DNA from: Firmicutes bacterium CAG:534
GTDB lineage: Bacteria > Bacillota > Clostridia > Lachnospirales > Lachnospiraceae
DNA length: 22,859 nucleotides
Direction: 5' to 3'
Assembly: GCA_000436115.1 (NCBI GenBank)
Contig: FR894559.1
Coordinates: 2,041-24,899, forward strand
Shown piece after piece: positions 14,626 through 21,932 of the stretch. A model generated the notes under the pieces. It did no database searches. It worked only from the letters and a program-made list of their open reading frames with translations, and was not told the DNA's origin. The position numbers were made by a program, and so were the translations under genes. Numbering within the stretch: the first letter of the stretch is position 1; each line of letters starts with the position of its first letter.

Positions 14626-15945
14626 TTACAGCTGGGCAATCACAAAGATATTGTAAATTGCTCTGATCGCCGCCGCGAAATCATCATTTGCCACGCCAAT
14701 AATGATATTCAGCTCGCTGGAGCCCTGATCGATCATCTTTACATTTACATTGGCATGGGCCAGCGCCGAAAAGATCCTGCCGGCTGTTCCTCTGGTGGAC
14801 TTCATTCCTCTGCCCACAACGGCGATCAGCGCCAGATCTGCTTCAATATCAACGCTGTCCGGGCTTGCCAGTCTGTGGATCGCAGAAACCACCTTCTGCT
14901 CCTTATCGATAAACTCATCCTGATGCACAAATACTGTCATGGTGTCAATTCCGGAAGGAACATGCTCAAAGGAAATGCCGTTGTCTTCAAAAGCCTGAAG
15001 CACCTTGCGGCCAAAGCCGATCTCGGAATTCATCATGGCCTTTTCAATGTTCACAGAACAGAAGCCTTTCTTTCCTGCAATTCCGGTGATGACATATCTG
15101 GATTTCTGGCAGGTGCTCTCCACGATCCAGGTTCCGGCATCCTCCGGCTTGTTGGTATTGCGGATATTGATGGGAATTCCCTCTCTTCTTACCGGGAAGA
15201 TGGCATCCTCATGGAAAACTCCTGCTCCCATATAGGACAGCTCCCGAAGCTCCCGATAGGTAATGGTATCAATGGCCACAGGGGTGTCAATGATGCGTGG
15301 GTCTGCTACCAGGAAACCGGATACATCCGTCCAGTTTTCGTACACGTCCGCTTTCACTGCCCTTGCCACGATAGAGCCGGTAACGTCGGATCCGCCCCTT
15401 GAAAAAGTCTTGACCCTGCCGTCCGCATAAGCTCCGTAAAAGCCGGGAATTACAGCTCTTTCCATGCCTGCAAGCTTTTCTCTTAAAATGTCGTTCGTAG
15501 TTTCTGCATCAAAATCTCCGTTTTCATCAAACCGGATCACCTGGGCTGAATCCACGAACTCATATCCCAGATAAGCCGCCATAATGATACCGTTTAAATA
15601 TTCTCCTCTGGATGCGGCATAATTTTCTCCCGCCTTTTCCTTGAAATTCTTCCGAATCTGCTTAAATTCCTCCTTCAGGGAGAGGCTTAAGGAAAGTCCC
15701 TCTATGATCTCCTGATATCTTTCTTCGATGGCTGCAAGTTCCTTGGAGAAATCCTTCTCTTCTTCTGCCAGATGATAACAGCCATAGAGCATATCCGTTA
15801 CCTTTGTATCTCCCGAAAAGCGCTTTCCGGGGGCTGAGGGCACTACATACCTTCTCTCCGGGTCAGCATGAATGATATCTGCTACCTTCTTAAACTGCTG
15901 GGCACTTGCCAGAGAGCTGCCGCCAAACTTTACTACCTTTTTCAT
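14626..15945 (-). CDS. lysC: Aspartate kinase
   Basis: A 439-residue cytoplasmic enzyme that phosphorylates aspartate, opening the pathway to lysine, threonine and methionine. The nucleotide-site KFGGSSLAS is at residues 6-14, RGGSDVTGS at 183-191 and VADPR at 213-217. Two C-terminal ACT modules (about 285-357 and 372-432) should give feedback control. Length and context with hom resemble the Bacillus YclM type rather than the shorter alpha/beta LysC; the symbol is generic. The frame also allows a TTG at 15954, but AAAGG lies only two bases before it, so the ATG at 15945 is preferred. It follows hom by 33 bp. Confidence 0.95.
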   Translation of the reverse strand: MKKVVKFGGSSLASAQQFKKVADIIHADPERRYVVPSAPGKRFSGDTKVTDMLYGCYHLAEEEKDFSKELAAIEERYQEIIEGLSLSLSLKEEFKQIRKNFKEKAGENYAASRGEYLNGIIMAAYLGYEFVDSAQVIRFDENGDFDAETTNDILREKLAGMERAVIPGFYGAYADGRVKTFSRGGSDVTGSIVARAVKADVYENWTDVSGFLVADPRIIDTPVAIDTITYRELRELSYMGAGVFHEDAIFPVRREGIPINIRNTNKPEDAGTWIVESTCQKSRYVITGIAGKKGFCSVNIEKAMMNSEIGFGRKVLQAFEDNGISFEHVPSGIDTMTVFVHQDEFIDKEQKVVSAIHRLASPDSVDIEADLALIAVVGRGMKSTRGTAGRIFSALAHANVNVKMIDQGSSELNIIIGVANDDFAAAIRAIYNIFVIAQL

Positions 15946-15978
15946 TTCTAACAATACCTTTCTGTGATTTCTCCTAAT

Positions 15979-17178
15979 TTAATCTATTCTGATCCTGGAA
16001 ATGATTCCAACCTTTTGTGCTTTCTCGTCAAATTCTTTTTCTGTCATCTTTTCCGTCACAAAGGCAAACTCTCCTGCTACGTCTGCCGTTATCACGCTGA
16101 CGCTTTCAAACTCCTGAAGCGCAAGGCTCTCCTTGTCCTGGACCGTTCTGACAAAAAAGCGTCTGCTTGACTGCTTGATGTCTGTCAGCACAATATCCTG
16201 CTGATCCCAGAAGCACATGATCACCTTCCCGATATGTCTTGCACAGTCTACCACGTCAGAAACAACGGCGCTGGCGGTAGGAAGCTTTCCTGCTCCTCTT
16301 CCGTAATACATGGAGTCGCCCAGCATATTCCCATGAACGCAGACTGCATTAAACACATCATTGACCATGGAAAGTGGATTATCCATGCTGATCATGAAAG
16401 GCGCTACCATGGCATAAAGCTTTCCGTCCTCTTCCCTGCTCTTTCCAAGAAGCTTAATGGTTCTTCCCATTGCCTTTGCATAAACAAAATCTTCGGTGGT
16501 GATCTTTGTGATCCCTTCTGTATAAATATCCTGATATCTTACATTCTTTCCGCACATCAGGGAAGACAGGATCGCAATCTTGCGGCAGGCGTCATAGCCT
16601 TCCACATCTGCCTCCGGGTTTCTTTCCGCATATCCCAGATCCTGGGCCTGCTTTAAGATCTCCTCAAAGCCTGCTCCCTCCTTTTCCATCTTGGTAAGGA
16701 TATAATTGGTGGTTCCGTTTAAAATACCGGAGATCCCATCGATCTTTTCCGCAGTGAGGGAATAATTTAAAGGCCTGATGATCGGAATGCCGCCGCCTAC
16801 ACTTGCTTCAAATAAGTAATTGCATTTATTTTCATGGGCAATATGGATCAGCTCCGGCCCATGTGTTGCAACCAGCTCCTTGTTGGAGGTACATACGCTC
16901 TTTCCGCTAAGCAGCGCTCTCTTTGTAAACTCATAGGCAGGCTTCAGTCCTCCCATGGTTTCACAGATGATCTGTATCTCCGGATCATTTAAGATCACTT
17001 CCACATCATGAACCACCTTATCTGCATAGGGGTCGCCCGGAAAATCTCTCAGATCCAGAATATATTTAATGTTGATCTCTTCGCCAGCCTTCTGGTTGAT
17101 CTCCGCTTTATTTTTCTCGATTACCTCCACGACGCCGCTTCCCACCGTGCCGTATCCCATTACTGCAACTTCAATCAT
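15979..17178 (-). CDS. hom: Homoserine dehydrogenase
   Basis: A 399-residue enzyme that reduces aspartate semialdehyde to homoserine with NAD(P)H, the branch point to threonine and methionine. The nucleotide-binding GYGTVGSG is at residues 8-15, SNKELVATHG at 98-107, ILNGTTNYIL at 152-161, GYAERNPEADVEGYDA at 182-197 and GRGAGKLPTASAV at 293-305. The C-terminal ACT region (about 330-399) is shorter than in the 430-residue Bacillus enzyme. The open frame continues upstream to 17298, but the family N-terminus begins at the ATG at 17178, with GAGGAG just before it. It lies between the ACT gene and aspartate kinase in one operon. Confidence 0.96.
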   Translation of the reverse strand: MIEVAVMGYGTVGSGVVEVIEKNKAEINQKAGEEINIKYILDLRDFPGDPYADKVVHDVEVILNDPEIQIICETMGGLKPAYEFTKRALLSGKSVCTSNKELVATHGPELIHIAHENKCNYLFEASVGGGIPIIRPLNYSLTAEKIDGISGILNGTTNYILTKMEKEGAGFEEILKQAQDLGYAERNPEADVEGYDACRKIAILSSLMCGKNVRYQDIYTEGITKITTEDFVYAKAMGRTIKLLGKSREEDGKLYAMVAPFMISMDNPLSMVNDVFNAVCVHGNMLGDSMYYGRGAGKLPTASAVVSDVVDCARHIGKVIMCFWDQQDIVLTDIKQSSRRFFVRTVQDKESLALQEFESVSVITADVAGEFAFVTEKMTEKEFDEKAQKVGIISRIRID

Positions 17179-17224
17179 AATCTCCTCACATTCTGCCGCA
17201 TCTTCCGGCTCATCCTTTTGTCTT

Positions 17225-17662
17225 TTACTCCTTAGCAAGTATCTTGACGTTCCGCACGCCCTTTTGCTGTTCCATTGCCTCAAGCATTTCCGATACATTT
17301 CCGGTTGTGGGAAGTACCTGGATGCTCAGGCTTAAGGAAGCGATCCCATTTATGGGAATACTTTGATGGATCGTTAAAATATTCGCTCCAAACCCTGCAA
17401 TGATCTTCAGCACATCCGATAACAGCCCCGGCACATCCTCCATCTGAAAAGTCAGCGTGATCGTGGTTCCCTGGGCATTGTCATGGAACTGAAAAATATC
17501 ATCTTTGTACTTGTAAAAAGAACTCCGGCTGATTCCCACCTGGTCTGCCGCCTCGTTGACTGTGTGCACCCGTCCGCTGTCTAACAGCTTTTTGGCCTCC
17601 ACAACCTTCAGCAAAACCTCCGGAACCGCCTGCTCCTTTACCACAAAATATCTGGTTCCCAT
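17225..17662 (-). CDS. UPF0735 family ACT domain protein (PheB-like)
   Basis: A 145-residue protein. The N-terminal half has a helix-turn-helix-like stretch, TVNEAADQVGISRSSFYKYK (34-53); the C-terminal half is an ACT domain (about 68-145) with the typical DVPGLLSDVLKIIAGFGANI. This is the UPF0735 family that includes Bacillus PheB. ACT domains bind amino acids, so a regulatory role sensing a product of the downstream pathway is likely but unproven. It is the first gene before hom (46-bp gap), downstream of an attenuator-like leader. AGGAGA is very close to the ATG, with a second GGGAG ten bases away. Confidence 0.88.
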   Translation of the reverse strand: MGTRYFVVKEQAVPEVLLKVVEAKKLLDSGRVHTVNEAADQVGISRSSFYKYKDDIFQFHDNAQGTTITLTFQMEDVPGLLSDVLKIIAGFGANILTIHQSIPINGIASLSLSIQVLPTTGNVSEMLEAMEQQKGVRNVKILAKE

Positions 17663-17695
17663 TCTCCTATCACTCCCGTATCATGGATACAGTAA

Positions 17696-17734
17696 AAAAG
17701 ACACATGTACTCCTGTGGCGTACATGTGTCTTTT
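17696..17734 (-). terminator. Strong intrinsic terminator hairpin in the ACT-hom-lysC leader, downstream of oleate hydratase
   Basis: A perfect 15-bp stem, AAAAGACACATGTAC/GTACATGTGTCTTTT, with a 9-nt loop; on the minus strand it is followed by a run of six T. It is 79 bp past the oleate hydratase stop, so it can end that transcript. It also lies downstream of the promoter at 17776-17804 and before the ACT gene, so the ACT-hom-lysC transcript must read through it. Confidence 0.85.
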
Positions 17735-17767
17735 CATGTTTTCGTATGACGGACACCTGTTTGCCAC
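17715..17767 (-). promoter_or_regulatory. Candidate antiterminator fold of the aspartate-family operon leader
   Basis: On the minus strand GTGGCAAACAGGTGTC (17767-17752) can pair with GACACATGTACGCCAC (17730-17715). Thirteen of sixteen positions pair: five, a 2x2 internal loop, three, one mismatch, then five. The second segment is the left arm and loop of the terminator hairpin, so the two structures exclude each other. Confidence 0.5.
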
Positions 17768-17775
17768 CGAGGGAT

Positions 17776-17804
17776 ATTGTAACATAGCGCCTCCCTTGTG
17801 GCAA
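17776..17804 (-). promoter_or_regulatory. Sigma-A promoter of the ACT-hom-lysC operon
   Basis: Minus-strand TTGCCA (17804-17799), a 17-bp spacer and TACAAT (17781-17776). The -35 lies nine bases beyond the oleate hydratase stop codon, and the transcript would start near 17769, upstream of the leader hairpin. Confidence 0.65.
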
Positions 17805-17812
17805 GCAGTTTT

Positions 17813-19789
17813 TTACATCATTCCTTCTTTGATCACATTGTGATCCCGAAGCACCTTCTCCACTACCGTGCCTTTCACCACACGAAGCAGGGGCTTTTTC
17901 AGTGCATTTAAGGGGCCGGGAAGCTCGATCTCAAGAGGAGACTTTCCATCCATCAGCTTAACGCTGCTGTCAAGAAGCTCCCTGATGTCATAAACGCTTC
18001 CCCATACTTCAGGCACTCCTCTGTCCACACCGAGAAGTCCGTAAACAGCTTCCATTGCCGTTCTGACGGAATACTCTGTAGTAAAGACCGTATCTCTCGG
18101 CGTATCTGCAAACTGTCCTAAGAATGCAAAGTTCACACAGCCATCCGGGATCACATCCGGGCGGTCGCCCTTTGTTCTCGGCATAAAGAAGGCTGTGATA
18201 TAAGGCATCATGGTAGGCACGCAGACAGCGCTGTGTTCTGCAAGCTCCGGGATCTCCTCTACCGGCACGCCCAGATGATAAAGCCATTCCTCTGTGATCT
18301 CCTTACCGGTACAATCCTTCATGGGCTTTTTGATATAATCACCGGGAACATCCGTAAACAGTCCGTATACCCATACGCAGACCTGATCCTTATCCTGCTT
18401 CTTGAACTGTCCCTGACGGTTGATGGTCCAGCTAAGGAGCCAGCTGGAATCCTTGCAGCTTACAATTCCTCCCGTAACAACCTTTCCGCTTCTGGGATCA
18501 CGCTTGCAGATGTCGGTAATATAAGGAATGATCTTATCATCCAGGGTCGTGACGGTTGCGGATTCCCAGTTGGTCTTATTGATATCTGAACAGAATTTCT
18601 CGGGATGTCCAAAGGAAGGATCCTGCTTTGCAATATTCTTCCAAAGACTCCATGCCCCGCTGGTTCTGACCTCTGCATCTCCATTGGGCGCATGATCCTG
18701 GTCTCCATAAATGGTTCCCTCCACGCAGCTGCCGTTGGTAACGAATACCAGATCATTTTCCGTAAGGGAAATTCCCTTTTCCACTCCATTTACTTTGCAT
18801 TCAATGGCTTTGGCAACCTTGCGGCCATCCTGGATGTCAAAGAGCACATTGGTGACCTCTGTTCCAAACTGGAAATCAACCCCTGCATCCTCCAGATACT
18901 TCTGCATAGGCAGGACCAAAGACTCATACTGGTTGTATTTGGTAAATTTCAGGGCGCTGAAATCAGGCAGGCCTGAAATATGATGGATAAATCTCTGGAA
19001 ATACAGCTTCATTTCCAGCGCACTGTGCCAGTTCTCAAATGCGAACATGGTTCTCCAGTAAAGCCAGAAGGTTGAGTTAAATACCTCGTCATCAAATACA
19101 TCTTCAATGGTCTTATCGTAGAGATCCTCATCCTTTGTCATGAATAACTTCATGATCTCCATACAGCCCTTCTGACTTAAGTCAAACTTTCCGTCTGTAT
19201 GGGCGTCCTTTCCTCTTTCCACTGTTGCACGGCAGAGAGAATAGTTGGGATCCTCTTTATTCAGCCAGTAATATTCATCCAGAACGGAAGCACCGGGAAT
19301 CTCAAGGGACGGAATGCTGCGGAACAGATCCCACAGACACTCAAAATGATTTTCCATTTCACGGCCGCCTCTCATCACATAGCCTCTGGTAGGATCCGCA
19401 ATTCCATCACAGGCACCGCCCGCCAGATCCATTGCCTCCAGCACATGAATGTGGCTGCCGGGCATCTGTCCGTCCCTTACCAGGAAACAGGCTGCTGCCA
19501 GGGAAGCCAGGCCGCTGCCTACCAGATAAGCATGCTTTTCATCCACGCCCTCCGGCTTTTTAGGCCTTGCAAAGGCTTCATAGTTTCCGTTTGAATAATA
19601 AATGCCCTTGCTGTTCTTATCGTACTTTCCTCTTTCTGTGTTGCGGTACTCCTCTCTTGCCTTCTGCGCCGCTTTCTTTTGTTCTATCTTCTTATCGTTA
19701 TTTCTGCGGCCCTTTGCAGCAACTGCTGCTACGCCTGCGCCTGCCGCCAGTGCAGCAACGCCAAATCCAATTCCTTTTTTATGAGACAT
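17813..19789 (-). CDS. ohyA: Oleate hydratase with N-terminal membrane-like extension
   Basis: A 658-residue FAD enzyme that adds water to the cis-9 double bond of oleic and related fatty acids, giving 10-hydroxy fatty acids; it detoxifies unsaturated fatty acids in gut bacteria. The family core begins at YYSNGNYEAFARPKKPEGV (64-82). The FAD-binding GSGLASLAAA starts near 91, and the active-site RGGREMENHFECLW covers 140-153. FWLYW and FAFENWHSALEM follow, and the core is complete to the C-terminus. Before it lie about 62 extra residues: a Gly/Ala-rich hydrophobic segment (7-25), then a Lys/Arg/Glu-rich stretch. Cores without this extension are about 590 residues. The ATG at 19789 has AAAGGTGG eight bases upstream; a GTG at 19801 is too close to it. 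It is transcribed alone from 19837-19865. Confidence 0.94.
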   Translation of the reverse strand: MSHKKGIGFGVAALAAGAGVAAVAAKGRRNNDKKIEQKKAAQKAREEYRNTERGKYDKNSKGIYYSNGNYEAFARPKKPEGVDEKHAYLVGSGLASLAAACFLVRDGQMPGSHIHVLEAMDLAGGACDGIADPTRGYVMRGGREMENHFECLWDLFRSIPSLEIPGASVLDEYYWLNKEDPNYSLCRATVERGKDAHTDGKFDLSQKGCMEIMKLFMTKDEDLYDKTIEDVFDDEVFNSTFWLYWRTMFAFENWHSALEMKLYFQRFIHHISGLPDFSALKFTKYNQYESLVLPMQKYLEDAGVDFQFGTEVTNVLFDIQDGRKVAKAIECKVNGVEKGISLTENDLVFVTNGSCVEGTIYGDQDHAPNGDAEVRTSGAWSLWKNIAKQDPSFGHPEKFCSDINKTNWESATVTTLDDKIIPYITDICKRDPRSGKVVTGGIVSCKDSSWLLSWTINRQGQFKKQDKDQVCVWVYGLFTDVPGDYIKKPMKDCTGKEITEEWLYHLGVPVEEIPELAEHSAVCVPTMMPYITAFFMPRTKGDRPDVIPDGCVNFAFLGQFADTPRDTVFTTEYSVRTAMEAVYGLLGVDRGVPEVWGSVYDIRELLDSSVKLMDGKSPLEIELPGPLNALKKPLLRVVKGTVVEKVLRDHNVIKEGMM

Positions 19790-19836
19790 AACTTTTACCA
19801 CCTTTCCTTATTTAGAATTACCTGTTTCATGGTTTT

Positions 19837-19865
19837 ATAATAGTCATGTCCTTCATTTTTTCCAA
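19837..19865 (-). promoter_or_regulatory. Sigma-A promoter of oleate hydratase
   Basis: Minus-strand TTGGAA (19865-19860), a 17-bp spacer and TATTAT (19842-19837). It begins just after the terminator of the upstream TetR gene. CATG tetramers flank the -10 (19828-19831 and 19845-19848), but no convincing longer palindrome is visible. Confidence 0.65.
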
Positions 19866-19870
19866 TTTAC

Positions 19871-19905
19871 AAAAAAAACGGAATGATAAGATTTTTATCA
19901 TTCCG
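19871..19905 (-). terminator. Intrinsic terminator of the gatAB-TetR transcript
   Basis: A perfect 11-bp stem, CGGAATGATAA/TTATCATTCCG, with a 5-nt loop, followed on the minus strand by eight T. It begins 11 bp past the TetR stop codon. Confidence 0.9.
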
Positions 19906-19915
19906 CAAATTTTGA

Positions 19916-20485
19916 TTAATTTCCTTTATTGCTGTTTTCAAAGTTCCGGATGGAATTGGTGATATTTCCCCGAAGCGTGATCCCCATCAGCTTTACAATG
20001 ATCTTGTAATCATCTTTCATTCCGCGGTCGATCCAGTCAAGCATCAGTCCTACAAAGCCGTATTTATAAAACTCTGCTATAAAACGCTTTTCTTCCTCCG
20101 TCACATCCTCATGGGTGCATTTTTCTTCCACCACATCTGCAATGAGCTGATAGGTCAGCTTGTTCAAATAGCTCTCCAGCTTCTGGCGGCTGACCACCCG
20201 GCATACATTCATAATGAAGGGTTTGTTTTCCAGAACGGCCTCAAAGACCTGATTCAGTCCTTCCTGCCAGGTATCATAGGTTTTTTTGTCCTGCAGGGCC
20301 TTTTTTCCATCTTCCACGCAGACCCATTCCACCAGCTCATAAATATCCTTAAAATGATAATAAAACGCCATACGGCTGATCCCACACTCATTGGTCAGAT
20401 CTGCGATCGTGATCTTATCCAGAGGCTTTTCCAGCAGCAGTTTTTTGAGGGAAGCCTCCAGTGCAAGTTTGGTTGTCGCTGACAT
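19916..20485 (-). CDS. TetR/AcrR family transcriptional regulator
   Basis: A 189-residue regulator. The N-terminal helix-turn-helix, TIADLTNECGISRMAFYYHF, covers residues 26-45. The C-terminal part has a pattern of the DhaS-like TetR subgroup, ending in a helix-rich segment with GFVGLMLDWIDRGM. It starts 15 bp after the gatB stop codon with AAGGAGG four bases before the ATG, so it is probably co-transcribed with gatAB. The next gene is oleate hydratase, transcribed in the same direction from its own promoter after a terminator, which makes that gene the first candidate target. The inducer could be a fatty acid, but this is inferred from position only. Confidence 0.88.
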   Translation of the reverse strand: MSATTKLALEASLKKLLLEKPLDKITIADLTNECGISRMAFYYHFKDIYELVEWVCVEDGKKALQDKKTYDTWQEGLNQVFEAVLENKPFIMNVCRVVSRQKLESYLNKLTYQLIADVVEEKCTHEDVTEEEKRFIAEFYKYGFVGLMLDWIDRGMKDDYKIIVKLMGITLRGNITNSIRNFENSNKGN

Positions 20486-20500
20486 TCTTCCTCCTTTTCC

Positions 20501-21931
20501 TTAGAGCAGCTCCTTAAGCAGCTTGTTGACCATCCCCGGATCTGCCTTTCCCTTCATGGCCTTCATGGTCTGTCCTACCAAAAAGCCGATGGCCTTTTCC
20601 TTACCATTCCGGTAATCCTCTACAGACTGAGGATTTTCTGCGATCACCTGTTCTACTGTCTTTCTAAGAGCGCCCTCGTCATTGACGGTTTTCAGTCCCT
20701 TCTCCTCCACATATGCTTCCGGATCCACATTTTCCTTAAACATGGCTTCAAAGACTTCCTTGGCCACAGAGCTGTTGATCTCCTTTGCATCCGTCATCCT
20801 GATCAGCTTTGACAGATTTTCGGGAGAAAAGCAGATATCCTCCGCATCAAGCCCATTTTCCTTTAAAAGGCGCAGGGTCTCTACCATCAGCCAGTTGGAA
20901 ACCTTCTTGGGCTGGCCGCCCAGGGCTACTGTTGCCTCAAACAGATCTGCCATATGCTTGCTTGCGGTAATGATGTCAATGTCATACTCCGGCAGATCAA
21001 ATTCTTCCTTGTAACGGAGCATCTTGGCCTCCCGGAATTCCGGCTGCCTTTTTCTGATTTCCTCCAGGTACTCCTCTGTCAGAGAAATGGGTACCAGATC
21101 CGGATCCGGGAAATAACGATAATCCTGGGCGTCCTCCTTGCTCCTCATGGCATAGGATTCTCCCTTATTGTCATCCCATCTTCTGGTCTCCTGAATGACC
21201 TTTTCGCCGCTTTCGATCAGATCGATCTGACGCTCGGTCTCCCCTTCAATGGCCCTTGCAATGGCCTTAAAGGAGTTTAAGTTTTTCATTTCTGTTCTGG
21301 TACCGAACTCCTTTGCTCCCACTTCCCTTATGGACAGGTTCACATCCGCACGCATGGAACCCTCCTGAAGCTTGCAGTCGGAAGCGCCCAGATACTGAAT
21401 GGTCATACGCAGCTTCTCCAGATAGGCAATGACCTCATCTGCGCTTCTCATATCTGGCTCCGAAACGATCTCGATCAGCGGAACGCCGGAACGGTTATAA
21501 TCCACCAGAGAGCAGTCCTCCCACTCATCATGAATCAGCTTTCCCGCATCCTCTTCCATGTGGATCTCATGGATGCCTACAAACTTCTTTCCTGCTTCCG
21601 TTTCAATCTCCACCTTTCCATCCCGGCAAATGGGAAGATAAAGCTGGGAGATCTGATAATTTTGTGGATTATCCGGATAAAAATAATTTTTCCGGTCAAA
21701 TTTGCAGTACCTTGTAATGTTACAGTTTGTGGCAAGTCCCACTGCCACCGCATATTCCAGAACCTGCTTATTTAATACAGGAAGGGAACCGGGCATACCG
21801 GTACATACCGGACAGGTATGGGTATTGGGTTCTCCTCCGAAGGCTGTAGAACAGCCGCAGAAGATCTTTGTTTTCGTTGCCAGTTCCACATGAACCTCAA
21901 GGCCGATGACTGTTTCGTATTGCTTTGCCAT
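20501..21931 (-). CDS. gatB: Aspartyl/glutamyl-tRNA amidotransferase subunit B
   Basis: A 476-residue subunit of GatCAB, which amidates Glu-tRNA-Gln and Asp-tRNA-Asn. GatB holds the tRNA and the kinase site. The N-terminal VIGLEVHVEL is at 8-17, the zinc-site cysteines are CGC (25-27) and CPVC (40-43), then KFDRKNYFYPDNPQNYQISQ and GSMRADVNLSIR; the C-terminal YqeY-like tail ends at FLVGQTMKAMKGKADP. The open frame extends to 21976, but the family start is the ATG at 21931, with AAGGAGG nine bases upstream. The gatA stop codon and this ATG are separated by a single base, indicating coupled translation. Confidence 0.97.
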   Translation of the reverse strand: MAKQYETVIGLEVHVELATKTKIFCGCSTAFGGEPNTHTCPVCTGMPGSLPVLNKQVLEYAVAVGLATNCNITRYCKFDRKNYFYPDNPQNYQISQLYLPICRDGKVEIETEAGKKFVGIHEIHMEEDAGKLIHDEWEDCSLVDYNRSGVPLIEIVSEPDMRSADEVIAYLEKLRMTIQYLGASDCKLQEGSMRADVNLSIREVGAKEFGTRTEMKNLNSFKAIARAIEGETERQIDLIESGEKVIQETRRWDDNKGESYAMRSKEDAQDYRYFPDPDLVPISLTEEYLEEIRKRQPEFREAKMLRYKEEFDLPEYDIDIITASKHMADLFEATVALGGQPKKVSNWLMVETLRLLKENGLDAEDICFSPENLSKLIRMTDAKEINSSVAKEVFEAMFKENVDPEAYVEEKGLKTVNDEGALRKTVEQVIAENPQSVEDYRNGKEKAIGFLVGQTMKAMKGKADPGMVNKLLKELL

Positions 21932-21932
21932 T

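Noticed and set aside
14584..15402. A 272-codon plus-strand open frame
   Set aside because: It is antisense to aspartate kinase, whose motifs and operon context are certain; the composition is typical of a shadow frame.
17681..17737. An 18-codon possible leader peptide inside the leader hairpin
   Set aside because: It has no ribosome binding site and only one Thr codon, so a classical leader-peptide attenuator is not supported.
17663..17770. T-box, lysine or SAM riboswitch in the aspartate-family leader
   Set aside because: The leader is only about 107 nt and lacks the T-box sequence (AGGGTGGNACCGCG) and the conserved riboswitch cores.
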